A DNA stretch of 64,000 nt from positions 115,113,120 to 115,177,119 of the forward strand of contig NC_039362.1 in NCBI RefSeq assembly GCF_003573695.1, in the 5' to 3' direction. The DNA is from Papaver somniferum (Eukaryota > Streptophyta > Magnoliopsida > Ranunculales > Papaveraceae). The notes beneath the pieces are model-generated. The model saw only the letters and a program-made list of their open reading frames with translations. It was not told the DNA's origin and did no database searches. The position numbers and the translations under genes are program-made. This document shows, one piece after another, positions 1-12,225 of this stretch (position 1 is its first letter; each line of letters starts with the position of its first letter).

Positions 1-940
1 TGTTATTCACTTAAAAATCCAATTCTCACAGAACTACTAAGGGTTTCAATTTGTGAACTTTCTGATACCTCTTCTTGTGATGATGATCCTCGGAAGCCTT
101 CAAAACAAAAAGTAATCCTTTAATCCACTTCAAAAAACCCATAGAGAGATTATAATTTTCTACGATTATATGAAACTACTTTTTCAGGATTTAATTACCA
201 GCCGAAACACAAATCAACACAAACCAAATAAAGAAAACCCTAAATGGATAAACAGATTCATAAACCTTTACGTTTCTGTAATCAGGGTTGTGGCCAAGAG
301 ACTAAAGAGACGTGATTATTAACCATTCAAGGTTAGGAGCCTTGATTTGAGATCGATTACGTTTCTCTTTTTTTTTTTGGCCGACTCCCTTTCTATCCAC
401 ATGTGACATGTACTTTTCTCAATGCTCCATTGCTCAGTTACTTCCAAGTTCTGTAACATCAAATAAAAGAAAAACAATTATAACTTTCATCTAATTTATC
501 TAAAAACTCAATACTCACAACTACTAAAAAACAACAGTAAGAGAACTAAGAACCGAAAGAAATACGCCAACAAAAGCAAAACCCAAAACTTATATCAAAA
601 TGGATAGCCGAAATTATACCACTTAACAACTATTAAACCAGGTAAAATATCAGATTGATTTGATTTCTCTTCGTTCATAATACTGATTTTTTTTTTCGTT
701 TTTCTTCGTTCTCTGAAAAGCTTAGAATTGGAATCGATGAAACCGAGATAGTTTCTCCTCTTATTTCTCCTTCTACCTCTCCTTCCCAATTTTGTCTACG
801 AAAAATGGGGAATCGGAACATCACCGCACGCATGTGAGCCGTAGTCTGGATCACGCCTAAACATCACCTCACAGCCGTAGATTTATGTATTGGGAAGATA
901 AATCCGGACCACTCTTTACATAGGCTAACTTATCCAAATT
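1..940. other. Unassigned flank, possible minus-strand leader
   Basis: I see no gene with recognisable protein similarity here. On the minus strand, a GC-richer stretch near 800-900 runs into a purine-rich segment (about 790-700), then a short reading frame at 595-789 rich in Arg and Lys. This could be the promoter and 5' leader of a gene or captured gene fragment read leftwards, but the frame resembles no family I know. The run of T at 362-380 is simple sequence. This is description only; no function is assigned. Confidence 0.25.
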
Positions 941-1719
941 GTGCTATGTATTCTTGAAAGTATACTTTTATGCTATCTAATATTAAGTTATCATCCATGG
1001 GAGATTTTGGTATATAAGTTGGACAATAGTTGGAATTTAGTGAAAACCAAATTTTTTTTATTGTATATCTTTTTATATTTTAAGTTATGAAGTTCCTTGG
1101 TGTCCAAACTACCGTGGTCATTATTGTTAGAGCATTGGTCGGTTGAACCCACCAAGCGTTGTTATGTCAAGTTTGGTTGTCATATTTCAGTATAAAAATT
1201 CATCTAGAGTCGCTTGATTAATTACTAGAGTCAACTTCGTTTAGGTTAGACTAGAAAGTCTAGGAATGTTGAGACTTACAAGTATTACTCTAAATACCTA
1301 AAGAATGTAAAGAAGTAACGACTACAACGACGACATCATCCTTCCACTTGAGGTTAGTAATATTGAATTGAACTTGTTTCCATTCGATACCTATCTTTAA
1401 AGTCGCTTTATATTGAAAACATAACATGCGAAGCTATATTTATAACACTCTAGTGATTAGACTTGGTCATAGCATTATGATCAAAGTATCAAGGAATTAT
1501 ATTGAATTACGAAGTATAACGCTTATCTTTTGAACTTCATAAATACCATATCAGCATAATCTATGTATGTAGTTACTATGTGTGGGATATAGGTGTGATT
1601 TTATCCTAGAAAACTATGTATTATTACATTGGTTTAAGGAAGTAGATGTACGAACTTGTTTCGTAATCGAAAAGTAAATCAATAAGTGTGTTGGTCCGGT
1701 TTTTCATTCAAGAATGACC

Positions 1720-1990
1720 AATGCAAGATGACAAGGTAGAACCGATCTTAACTTATGTTGAGAATCAAGGTATATAATATATTGTGTGACAAGGTATAAA
1801 TGATACTAACTAGTATTGGGACATAAGGTAGAACCGGTCATAACCTATATCTAGTGACATGGTATAACCGATCCTAACTATTATTTGGAAGCAAGGTATC
1901 GCTGGTCATAACCTATATTGGGAGTCATGGTATAACCAATCCTAACTTAGTTTGGGAGTGATGGTAGAACCGGCCCCAAGAGAAAAACCG
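1720..1990 (+). repeat. Degenerate tandem repeat inside family-B LTR
   Basis: Units of roughly 45-50 bp repeat with divergence. Each carries a core like GGTAGAACCGATC or GGTATAACCGATC, followed by CTAACTTA-like sequence and a spacer. About six units are visible. The inverted B1 copy carries a corresponding, shorter-period array at 5040-5330, so the array belongs to the LTR family and not to this insertion. Confidence 0.65.
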
Positions 1991-2401
1991 AGTTTCCAAA
2001 ATTCACATATTTCTTTATGTTTTGTGTGAATTAAGAATTACGGTTTGCTAAGATAGGAAACTTCTAGATGTCGAAATTATTTGAAAATGTGCATAACTCT
2101 TATCATTAATTGTTCAAAGATATTCCTTGATGCTCAAGGTGATCCCAAACCGAAATAATTGAAAAACATTTAATTATGATTTTCAATTTTATACGTTTTA
2201 ATTACCAACAATTAAAGCATATACTCTAGAAAAGGATTATTAGTTAGTGTGCTAAACTAAAAATAGAAATTTTCTATGAGAGATTTCGGAAATATTGTGT
2301 CACATTAATTGGAAATAGGAAAACCAAAATTAGGTACTTATTGCATATCTTGAGAATATTTTCGGTTTTGTAATTTCCTTGTTGTCCAAACAACCTTGGT
2401 C

Positions 2402-2409
2402 TATAAATA
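2402..2409 (+). promoter_or_regulatory. LTR TATA box (B2)
   Basis: TATAAATA sits in the middle of the B2 LTR, after a conserved stretch ending CCTTGGTC. The same site is present inverted in B1 (4651-4658). Position and conservation fit the LTR promoter; activity is inferred. Confidence 0.6.
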
Positions 2410-4650
2410 GTTGAGTTTGCATTTTTTGCAAACTTTCCTAAGAGCCAGGAAAACTTCATTCGCGTTGTTTCTTGTGGATCCGTCTATCCGTAGAGGAAAG
2501 AACCTTAATTATTCGAAATCTCTTACGACCGCTCGTTTAAAGACTTTTGTGGGATCAAGAAGCTCTACGAGTACCGTTGGTGTGAAACTAGATAATTGCA
2601 TTGTTATTTTAGTTTTAAGTTATTAATTTGATTGGCTAACGGTTGTTGAAACTTTGATTGCACCTAGTTTGATTATTCTTGAGAGACTTCTCTTCTGACA
2701 TAAGGGTCACTCAAACTAGATCAAAGTATCGACGGGATCTTTAGAACTATTGTTAGATCTAAAGACATCTTGTGATAATCTATTGTTAACGGACTCCGTT
2801 CGGTGCATTATTGGTCACAAGAGGATTCAATTTTTTGTGTGCAGATATTTTAAAGATAATGGAAGATTTGAATACGAAGAAGATTTATCTAATTAGTTTT
2901 CGTATCTTGTGAATTTTGTGCACACATCTTGATCTGCTGGGATCCAACTAGATCTTGTTTATCTTTGATAGACTTGTAATTATCTACTTGATAAGATCGA
3001 CATCACTTTATAGTTTCTCTTTGAGTTTTATATTGTTTGATTGCAAATCCGGAATTTGATTATTTCCATAATAAAGATTCAGATTTAACTAACCAGACAA
3101 AGGAGTTTATTAGATTAAACATAAGAGCCTTTTTCAGCGACTCAACATATCTTTTACCAAAGATTGAATAAAATGGTTACCAAACAGATTGATTCCTTTA
3201 CTGTTTGGAATACGATCAAAAGAAGTTGAGTACATAAAACTTTACTTTGTAAAGCAACTCGAGATAGTGATTTCTGTCTTGAGATGCACGTGTGAAAAGA
3301 CGAGAGTACCCAAATACACCACAATCTTTTTATTTGAACCTATAAGTCCTCTACCGAATGTGGTCATCTATGGACAGAGTTGAGACAATACGAAAATTCG
3401 GTTCACACTTCGTGTGATTGTCTATGGATACGAGATCGAGACAATACAACAACAAGACAACTTGTGTGATTGGCTATGGATACAAGATCGAGGAAATATG
3501 ACAACAAAGTGTGTACTTGATAATAGGTTCCATTAATCGAAACTCTATAGGATCAATATCAAGTATTACGGAGTTAAGGTAAAGTGGAATTTACTTTAAT
3601 TATAAGAAAACAATTATAATGCGAAAAAGTAGAGTAAATGCACAACAAGATTTTGTTAACGAGGAAACTGCAAATGCAGAAAAACCCCGGGACTTAGTCT
3701 AGTTTTGAATACTCTCAGAATTAAGCCGCTATACAAAATCAAATACCAACTTCGTATAGTTGATACCAAGCAGACTACCCCTAGCTACTTAGTTTCCTCA
3801 GTAACCATGCGCCTTCGACTTCTAGAGTGACCCACGTGAATAGCAAGTCCTTTGGATCGTATCCAAATAGCAAAGGAAGAATCTGTTTGGTAACTGCTCT
3901 AATAAATCATGTTACAAGATAAGATGAGTCGTTGAAAAAGGCTCTTATGTTTAATCTAATAAACTCCTTTGTATGGTTAGATCAATCTAAACAATAGTTA
4001 TTGAAATAGTCAAGTCTAGATTCACACTCAATTAATATGGATCTCAAAGAGAAATATCGAGAATGTCGATCTCACGCAACTAATCAATTATATATATATC
4101 AAAGATAAATTGATTCTAGTTGGATCCCAGCCGATCAAGGTTTGTGCACTAAATACACAAGATACGAAAACAAATAAGAATTCTTCTTCGTCTTCAAATC
4201 TTCTATTGCCTTCAATTACCTGCACAACACCACTTGAATCCCTTGTGATCAATCACACACAGAACAAAGTCTGTTAACGATAGATTATTACAAGATGTCT
4301 TTAGATCTATAAACAGTTCTAAAGATCCCGTCGATACTTTGATCTAGTCTGAGTGAATCTTATATCAGAAGAGAAGATTCTCAAGAATAAACAAACTAGG
4401 TGCAATCAATTTTTCAATAACCGTTAGTCAATCAAATCAAATTGAAAACTAATAACACTGCAGTTATCTTGTTTCCCACCAACGGTACTCATAGAGCTTC
4501 TTGATCCCACAGAAGTCTTTAAACGAGTGGTCGTAAGAGATTTCACCTAATTAGAATATTTTCCTCTCCGAAAAGATGGCTCCACCAGAAAAAACAAGAA
4601 GTGATGTTTTCCTGGCTCTTAGGATAGTTTGCCAGAAATGCAAACTCAAG

Positions 4651-4658
4651 TATTTATA
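4651..4658 (-). promoter_or_regulatory. LTR TATA box (B1)
   Basis: TATTTATA on the plus strand reads TATAAATA on the minus strand. It occupies the place equivalent to 2402-2409 in B2. Confidence 0.55.
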
Positions 4659-5039
4659 GACCAAGGATGTTTGGACACCAAGAAATTTCCAAAACCGAAA
4701 ATATTCTCAAGATATGAAATGAATGCCCAAATTCGGTTTTCCTAATTCCAATAAATGCTGGTCCAATATTTCCGAAATCTCTCATAGAAAATCTCCAATT
4801 AGTAAATGCACATTACTAATTTTTATTCTCTAGATCCATGCATTAACTGCTGGTAATTAAAGCATATAAAACCAAAAACCTTAATTACAAGATTCTTAAT
4901 TTATTTCGGCATAGGATCATCTTGAGTACTAAGGAATATCTTTGAACAACAAATGATAAGAGTTACTGCTCATGTATAAATAATGTTGACATCTTTTCAC
5001 TGCAAATCCTTATTTCATATTTACATGGATTCGCATCTT

Positions 5040-5330
5040 GGAATCGGTTCTACCACACTTCCAAACAAGTTTAGAATTGGTTCTACCAGAATTCCAAGAC
5101 TACTATGTGATTGGTCATACCAAGTCACAATGGTTAGTTTTGATCGTTTTACCAAGTCGCATACATGGGTTCGGATCGGTTATACCTAAACATGGTATCT
5201 ACCTGTGATCGGTCACACCAGTCACTAGGATCGGTCACACCAATTACAAGGATCGGTCACACAACTCTTATGATAAGTCACACCAATTACCAGGATCGGT
5301 CACACTAATTACAAGGATATATCATACCAT
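5040..5330 (-). repeat. GGATCGGTCACACCAATTA-type tandem array
   Basis: A short-period array (about 20-50 bp) with core GGATCGGTCACACC or its variants repeats about eight times. It is the inverted counterpart of the array at 1720-1990. The two arrays differ in unit length and number, as expected for unequal exchange inside LTRs. Confidence 0.65.
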
Positions 5331-5564
5331 CTCATGGTGTGTAAGGGTTCGCAAGCTCGTCAATGGTATTAGACTGGTCAAGAGATGATTTAGCCGTTAA
5401 TGACTCGATTATCTAAGAATGATCATTAATTAATAGATACTAATTTAATAATAATATAGATATGAAACCAGTACCGCTAGATAGATCTCGAAAATTTATG
5501 TGAAATGGACTATACGAACGTGTCATTCGGATATTAGACGAAGAAGATATCATCAGATTTATAT

Positions 5565-8500
5565 GAAGGGCAAAATAATCTTTTTGCAGGCAAACTAACT
5601 TGGGCTGCCCTTATCCTTTTGAGCGGATGCCTCATAACTTCTCTTTGGTCTTATCCCAAAAGCCATTCGAATCATTTTTCTCTTCTTCTTCTCTCTTCTT
5701 TTTCTTCTTCCTCTGTTGTTCTTCTTTCTTTCTCTCTGTCGATTTCAATCTCAGAGATTTGAGTTTCTTCTGAGTGAGTGTTTCATAGAAAGCTTGGTAA
5801 TTGATGAATCGAAGGGGAAAGTGATGATGTTGTAGATGACTGATCTCTAAAGAGGGAAATGATGGTAAGTTAAATTAGGGTTTCTCAATTTATTGAATTT
5901 TATTTATGAAATTGATGTGATTCGGTAGATTCTAGGTGGGTTTGTTGTTAATTAGGGTGGAAAGGGTTGTATGAGGTTTAATTTGGGTTTCTTTAGGAAA
6001 TTGAGATTCACGGGTTAGGGTTCTAATAAATTGAAGATGCAAATTAGGCTTTCTCAGATGGAAACTACATATAAAGAAGATGAGTTGGATAGAGGTGATT
6101 GAAGTTGGGTTATCGATTTAGGATTCTGCAGAGAAGAAATAGAAATTAGGGTTGTGTTAATTGGAGATCAATTGAACGGGTCTGTGAAGGAAGAATTGAG
6201 TTATAGGGATCTGTTGTTGATGAGGTTCAGGACACACATGAAGAACACAAAGAAGCTGTTGATGTTGAGATGTAGACTGATTAGTAAATATATGGAGTGT
6301 GGTTTGTGTATTATTCTAGTAATACAAATGAAGTTGTTAGTGGATCTAAATTGAAGGATATTTATATGACACATGAAGAAGATGAGCCTATGCTGGTGAT
6401 GGAGATGATCTACATATGTTATTTCCTAATTGTTCGATGGGTTTTAGAAGTTCAAGCAAATAAGTTAACCACTGAGAAGAAAATTAGTGGGTTGTTGGTG
6501 GTGTTATTGGTAATTTATACTGAAAGAGGGAATAAGTAACAAGAATAGGTGGTTGTGGTGGACATGAAGATATGGAGATGATGGTCCTGTAATGAATAAG
6601 TTGAGTTATAATGGTTTGAATGGGATTTTCAAGTGAGGTCTAGTGGTGTTGTGCTGAGGTGCAGTTGTACTTGAACTAATAGTATTAAAATTGTAATGGT
6701 GATGCTGTAGATTACAAGGATGAGGCCTAAGTTATCATGCAGTGATCTGTTGAGGGGGACTATTGGCATTTCACTGTTGATACTTAAGTGGTAGTGGTTT
6801 GAAAGCTTCAGGGACATGAAAGTCTAATTTGGAAGATGGGTCTGGTGATAAGAATAAAATGAATGAGTTAGAAGAGGTTTGAACAGTTGTAGTTGTTAGG
6901 GGTTGAGCTAGAGATGAGTTGTAATAGTTGCAGGTGGAGTTGTGAGTTGTAATGGGGGTGGTTTCAGCTGGGATATGGATGTGTATAGAATCAATTGAAA
7001 ACAAGGAAGACTAGAAGAGATGATCAAGTTGTGTGTGTTTGCAAGGGGAGTTAGTAATTCATCATCTTAGCGTGGCATGTTATGTGTTGCACCATGATGG
7101 CGCATTAGGATCAGTGGCCTATGCAATGACCTTCATTTATTTAGTCACCCCAGTCAGTCTAGCTGACTTATCTGACTCAGTTCAATTGACTGAGTCGACT
7201 TACCTGACTCTCCTGAATCAATCTGTATGATTGAGTTGACTCTGTATAAGTTGGACTTGACCGACTCACCTAATTTGACTATTTTGACCTAGACTTGGCA
7301 AGACTAGTTGGACCATTGACTAAGACCTTTTGACATGACCTTGACTCTTTGGTTGTTGACCTGACCTTGGACGTTGCTAGGACTGTTAGCGACCCACTAG
7401 GACTGTTACTAACCGTTAGTTGACTCGTACCTTGTGTTAACATGCCGGTGTCGGATCAAGCCCGTGGGTCATGGGCTGGGCTTAGGGCCAATCCCTAGTT
7501 TGATGTTTTGGACCACTCGTAATCAAATTAGCTTTTTGGTTCATTCTACAAAGCTGTATATCTTTTAAAGACTTAACAAATGGACTACAGAACCAACTCA
7601 ATTGGATTAGCATAACTCTTAGATATGATAAAGGTAGAGAATGAAAAGGGTGTAAAACCATAAATGTGTTTAGAACCATTACTAGCTTCACTTGGCCATT
7701 GTGTGGGCCTATTGGCTAAATTCTTAGAGTGTTTGTGTGATTAACAGTTAGTCTATACTAACATCGATCGACTAGCGGATGAACCAATGGATTGTGGACT
7801 TCGAGGTATGCGAGGACTGTCATCAAAACAGGAGGGAACTCTTGTAACCTACCTGTAATCATTAATCTTTCTTTTCAACTGCGAGCATGATGTGATTTTA
7901 CTTCTTGTGAGCATATTTGTGTGTAAGTCAATGGGTATGTGGTGTGATATGCGTTGTCTAATTTACTTATAGCAAGGATGTTAAGGCATATCATTTATTT
8001 CACCCACGAATCGGTTAGGTATACAACCGCAAAAACCCTTTATATTCTCCAAGTCACTATCTCTCCGTCAACTCCCTCTTTTTCTCTGTACCTCCTCCTC
8101 CTTCTCCCGTCACCGTCTCCCACCATATTATGAAATTTATGAAACTTCTCAATCGATTAAACTAAAGACTAGCTCTCTCTTATTTCTTTTTTAATGGATC
8201 TGTATCCTTTATATTCCATTTTCTCATAAGTCTCTAACTATGTTTTCCGCTCCATTAACAATTTATGTGTTCTAGTGGTGTTACAGAATTAATCCATTTA
8301 AATATTTAGAGTTTCGGATTTGATGTTTCAATTATTTTTGATATGGGTACGTGTGAATATTTAACCCATGTAAATAGTTGAGGAGTTGATCAATGGTTTT
8401 TGTTGTTTGAGTATGTAAATAAATTTATTATAATTGGTTTTTTTCTTTGTTAAAATTTTTGTTGCAAGTTATTAAGATTTGGGTAGTTTGAAATTACAAA

Positions 8501-8795
8501 TTGTTAATTGGGATCAAAGATAATAGGTGAAAATACGATGATATCGGTAATATTTTTATGATAAGTGGAAGATCAATTCTGAATTCTACGATTAAACCCT
8601 AAAATGCACAAGATTAAGTAATCAGACGGATTGGCGGATTAACCCGCGGGCAAGGCGGGTCAACCCGTTTGACTCGCTGGTTCTAAAATCTTAACCCTAG
8701 CTCGTCCCTACTAACCAACAAGCCAGGTTAGGGTCGGGTTTACACGGTTCGGTTTAGGGTTGACCCGCGGATTGTAACCCTAATTGTCAGGTCTA
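5565..8795. other. Unclassified ~3.2-kb insertion within B1
   Basis: This block separates the two parts of solo LTR B1; its left limit is uncertain (5336-5565). It begins near GGGCAAAATAATC, a look common at ends of plant DNA transposons, and continues through a CT-rich leader (5660-5740) and A/G-rich non-coding sequence to about 7000. A TGAC-rich repeat follows (7120-7440), then AT-rich sequence, then a GC-rich end (8605-8797). Reading frames at 6154-6540, 7033-7230 and 7482-7691 are short and unlike any protein I know. The CT-rich leader followed by an intron-like GTAAG at 5865 suggests captured 5' gene sequence (Pack-type element), but I could not find a clear TSD. Confidence 0.35.
7120..7440 (+). 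repeat. Degenerate TGACT/TTGAC-rich repeat
   Basis: About 320 bp is dominated by variants of TGACTCAGTTGAC, CTGACTC, TTGACC and GACTTG, with irregular 8-16 bp spacing. It has no coding potential. Such low-complexity arrays occur in untranslated parts of plant retroelements; I cannot assign it to one. Confidence 0.55.
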
Positions 8796-8797
8796 AG
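8605..8797. repeat. GGGTCAACCCG-rich segment, possible hAT-type end
   Basis: Nested inverted motifs such as GCGGGTCAACCCG and GGGTTGACCCGCGG occur at both ends of this about 190-bp segment. Read inwards from the right edge it starts TAGACCTGACAA. Non-autonomous hAT elements in plants often have this kind of subterminal sequence. No 8-bp TSD was found, so this is a weak call. Confidence 0.25.
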
Positions 8798-10769
8798 CCG
8801 GACCAATAAACTTATTGATTTTCCTTTCGACTCATGAAACAAGTTCATGAATGTACTTCCTTTAAACAAATGTAAAACATTGTTTCCTAGGATGCAATCT
8901 TCACCATAACCCATACTCATAATCATAAAACTATATACAAGATTATGTCAATGTTATATCTACGAAGTTCAAAACATAAGCATTATAATTCGTAGTCTAA
9001 TTCCTTAATACTATGATCATACTATTATGATCATGTAAAATCACTAGAGTATTATATACAATATGTACAGTATATACAGCTTCACAGTTATGTTTTCAAT
9101 ATGCACGACTTGAAAGATACGTTAGGAATGAAACAAGTTCAAGTCAGTATTACCAACCTCAAGTGGAAGGATGATGTCGTCGTTGTAGTTTGTTACTTCT
9201 TCTCATTCTTCGGGTCTTCGGAGTAATACTTGTATGTCTCATATTTCCAAGACTTTCTAGTCTAACCTAAACGAAGTTGACTCTAGTATTTAATCAAGCG
9301 ACTCTAGATGAGTTTTGATACTAAAATATGACAACCAATCTTGACATACCAACACTTGGTGAGTTCAACCAAGCTATGCTCTAACAACGTGCATGACCAA
9401 AAGGTCGAAGACACAGGGATACTGAGGGAACTAAGTAACTAGGGGTAGTTTACTTGGTCTCAACTATACGAAGTTGGCTTTCGTTCTTTGTATAGCGGAT
9501 TAATTCTGAGAGTATTCAAAATTGGACTAGGTCCATGGGTTTTTCTGCATTTGCGGTTTCCTCGTTAACAAAATCTTTTTAGTGTTATTTACTTTACTTC
9601 CGCATTATAAATTTTTTTATTATAATAAAGTAAATACACTTGTACGTTAATCCAAGACACTTGATAGTAATCCTATAGTCGATCGGTTTTTATACCGTAA
9701 CTATTATCGAGTGTATACCCTGTTATTGTATTGTATCGACTATTGTCCATAGACGATCACACTTGGTATCCGACTTATAGGTTGAAATGAAACGATTGTG
9801 GTGTATTTGGGTACCCTCGTCATTTCAGTTATGAATAATGAAGTTTTTTCTTCTTATAAACTTGTCCGATAATGCATAGAACTTCGCGTTTAGTGTCAGA
9901 AATGCCCACTATTAATATTCTTGTAATACTTTCTCAAATAGGTAAGTAATCTAATTAAGTGAAATCTCTTATGTGCACGTCTTTTAAAGACTTCTTCGGG
10001 ATTGTTGATGGTGGATTTTTGACAAAGGATAAAATCGTAAAACCATAATCTTGCATATTCCTGATCCAGTAGTCAGACGAATATTGAGACTCATGTCTCT
10101 CGTTTAAGCATGAAAACTCATGCCGCGATGATCTCTGACTGAGTGTATTGCCTCTCAGAACATCCCTAAGAACCTATGACTGAGTGTATTGCTTCTCAAA
10201 GCGTGCATATGCAGTCTCTCAACTGAGATCACGACATATTTCATTAACTGAGCAATTTCAGTAATCACTTTTGTATCGAATCGAAATGATTGGACGACTC
10301 CTAGATGTATTAATCACTAGTATAGAGCAATAACGTCTTCGGGATGTCGTAATGTTCCCGGACTTTACAGAATAAACATTCAAATCGAGTGTTACGCTTC
10401 AACTAGCTCATACCTCGATTTTGAATAATTATAATGCTCCTAGACAGCTTGCCTGCTAGTATAGAGCCATCAGTTAATTATTTCTAGTTTCAATATTCAT
10501 CAACTGAATTCCTGGAAAATATTCTACGTTCATCATAATATTTCGTTACTTCAAGTCATGGTTCTTCCTAACAGAATTACATGGGTTAGTAATAAATATT
10601 CAACGTACGGGCATCTGAGCCATCACCGAATAAGCTCTGAGAAAATGGTGCAAGTGTACTTAACAATAATGCACGAACGAGCACCCGAATGCAAGAACGA
10701 GCATTCAAAAACACAAAGGAACGAGGAAACCTATGCAAAATAGGATAGAATAATAATAATAAAAAATAT

Positions 10770-11290
10770 TTAAAAAGGCGCCTAGGGAACCGGGCCCACC
10801 GGCCGGATGGTCATGCCTCCTTGACCGGTCCCACGTCTCTTCGTTTATTTTTATTTTTCATTGATCTCGTGAAAATTCCTTAATTTGATCAAACTTCCTC
10901 GTCTAAGCAAAATTCCTTAGTTTCATCATATTTCCTTCACATGATGAAAATAATATAAAATAGGGAAAGGTGTCACGGGACCGGGCCTACTAGCCGGCCG
11001 GCCATGCCCTAGCCGTGGCCGGTCCCACACCTTATAATCCCTTATTTTATTATTATTATTTCCTTGATCTCATGAAGAACTCCTTCATTCGAGCAAACTC
11101 CTCAGTTTCATGATATTTCCTTCACATGATGAAAATAATATAAAATAAGGAAAGGTGTCACGGGACCGGGCCTACTAGTCGGCCGGTCATGCCCTAACTG
11201 TGGCTGGTCCCACACCTTATAATCCTTTATTTTATTGTTATTATTATTTCTTTCATCTCATGAAACTCCTCCGTTTGAGGAAAACCTGAG
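10770..11290 (+). repeat. ~185-bp GC-rich tandem repeat in family-C LTR
   Basis: Two clear copies start at about 10969 and 11154 (GGTGTCACGGGACCGGGCC). A third, more diverged copy lies before them at about 10780-10860. Each has a GC-rich half (CCGGCC, GGTCCCAC) followed by an AT-rich half (TTATTATTATT) and a run around CTCATGAA. A further diverged GGTCGG/GGTCCCA copy may lie at 11390-11570. Confidence 0.7.
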
Positions 11291-11939
11291 TTTCTCCGTA
11301 TTTTCTCAAATATTGCTCAAACGCGCACAAGAAAATACCAAAACTCCCAGAACTGAGACACAGACACTATGATGACATGAGCAGGTTACCTTGACCAACC
11401 AGGGTCGGCCCTTTGGCTTGCAAGAAGTCGGTCCCACATATTTTCATAATTTGACCTAATTTGTTCATATTAGGTTCAAACTCTTCCAAACAACTTGGAC
11501 TTTCATCAAACGACTGTCAGTCGGTCCCATGATCACCAAGGCCGGTTCCATGATCCCTTGGTTGGTCCCTCACTTCTCCATAATTAGGTTTTATCACTTA
11601 ATGCTCAGAGGAGCGTTATTTTCAGTAAATGATTAAACCAGCATTTATCATCCTTTCACCAACTGGTCTTCAAAGGGCTTTGGTATTTGCTCACTCGAGC
11701 ATTTGGGCACTACATGGTCATCCCATCATCCCATGTAGCCGGTCCCTCTCTCACTCAATGGTTGATTTTTAATTAAATCATCAATTGATAAAAATTAGGG
11801 TTTCGAATCTAATGCTCTGGAAAGCATAATTATGAGCAACTTCAAACACTAATAATTTTATGTTGATCCTGCAATCAACTTTTTAATTGATTATACTCGG
11901 CCCAGCTTTCAGTATCTTAAGTTCACATTTTATTTGGTC

Positions 11940-12225
11940 CCGCTACCAATAATTCATCAAACGAGCAACATTTGCTCAGACGAGCAATATTTGCTCAAAC
12001 TAGGAATACTGATTCAATTATCAATATTTAATTCATTAGACGAGCAATATTTGCTCGGACTATGAATATTGATTCAACTATCAAAATTCAGCAGTTCACC
12101 AAATGAGCGATATTTGCTTACGCGAGCAATGTTTTCTCAGGAATATTGGTTCAACTTTCAATATTCAACAATTCATCAAATGAGCAATATTTGCTCGTAC
12201 GAGCAATATTTGCTCACTTCAACTA
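11940..12225 (+). repeat. Cluster of GAGCAATATTTGCTC near-palindromes
   Basis: The 15-mer GAGCAATATTTGCTC or close variants occurs about six times in 285 bp. It has 6-bp inverted arms GAGCAA/TTGCTC around a 3-bp centre. Copies alternate with ATTCAACTATCAATATTCA-like spacers. The cluster lies in the upstream (U3-like) part of the LTR, about 420-700 bp before the TATA box, which suits a regulatory-site array; that role is inferred. Confidence 0.65.

Larger units (their letters stand above)
3293..9386 (-). mobile_element. Family-B solo LTR (B1), minus orientation, inserted in B2
   Basis: Read on the minus strand, the LTR starts TGTTAGAGCATAG at 9386 and ends ...CTCGTCTTTTCA at 3293. Both flanks are ACGTG (3288-3292 and 9387-9391), an exact 5-bp TSD. 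The body at 3293 to about 5335 is the 3' two thirds of the LTR, including the GGGTTTTTCTGCATTTGC block near 3690. The 5' part lies at about 8800-9386. About 3.2 kb of unrelated sequence separates them. B1 landed in B2 in the opposite orientation, so the window appears to hold a large imperfect inverted repeat (about 2050-3290 against 3790-4950). No internal retrotransposon sequence remains. Confidence 0.8.
1125..9827 (+). mobile_element. Family-B solo LTR (B2), plus orientation
   Basis: The LTR starts TGTTAGAGCATTGG at 1125 and ends ...CATTTCA at 9827, with standard TG and CA ends. Flanks are ATTAT (1120-1124) and GTTAT (9828-9832), a 5-bp TSD with one substitution. Its body lies at 1125-3292 and 9392-9827; between them is the oppositely oriented B1 insertion. 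Removing B1 gives about 2.6 kb. The segment near 9510-9570 (a run around GGGTTTTTCTGCATTTGCGG) is shared with the family-A LTRs, so A and B are related Ty1/copia lineages. No primer site or coding region adjoins it, so it is a solo LTR left by LTR-LTR recombination. Confidence 0.8.

Noticed and set aside
595..789. 64-codon minus-strand frame as a protein gene
   Set aside because: Low-complexity Arg/Lys start, no homologue known to me; more likely leader sequence.
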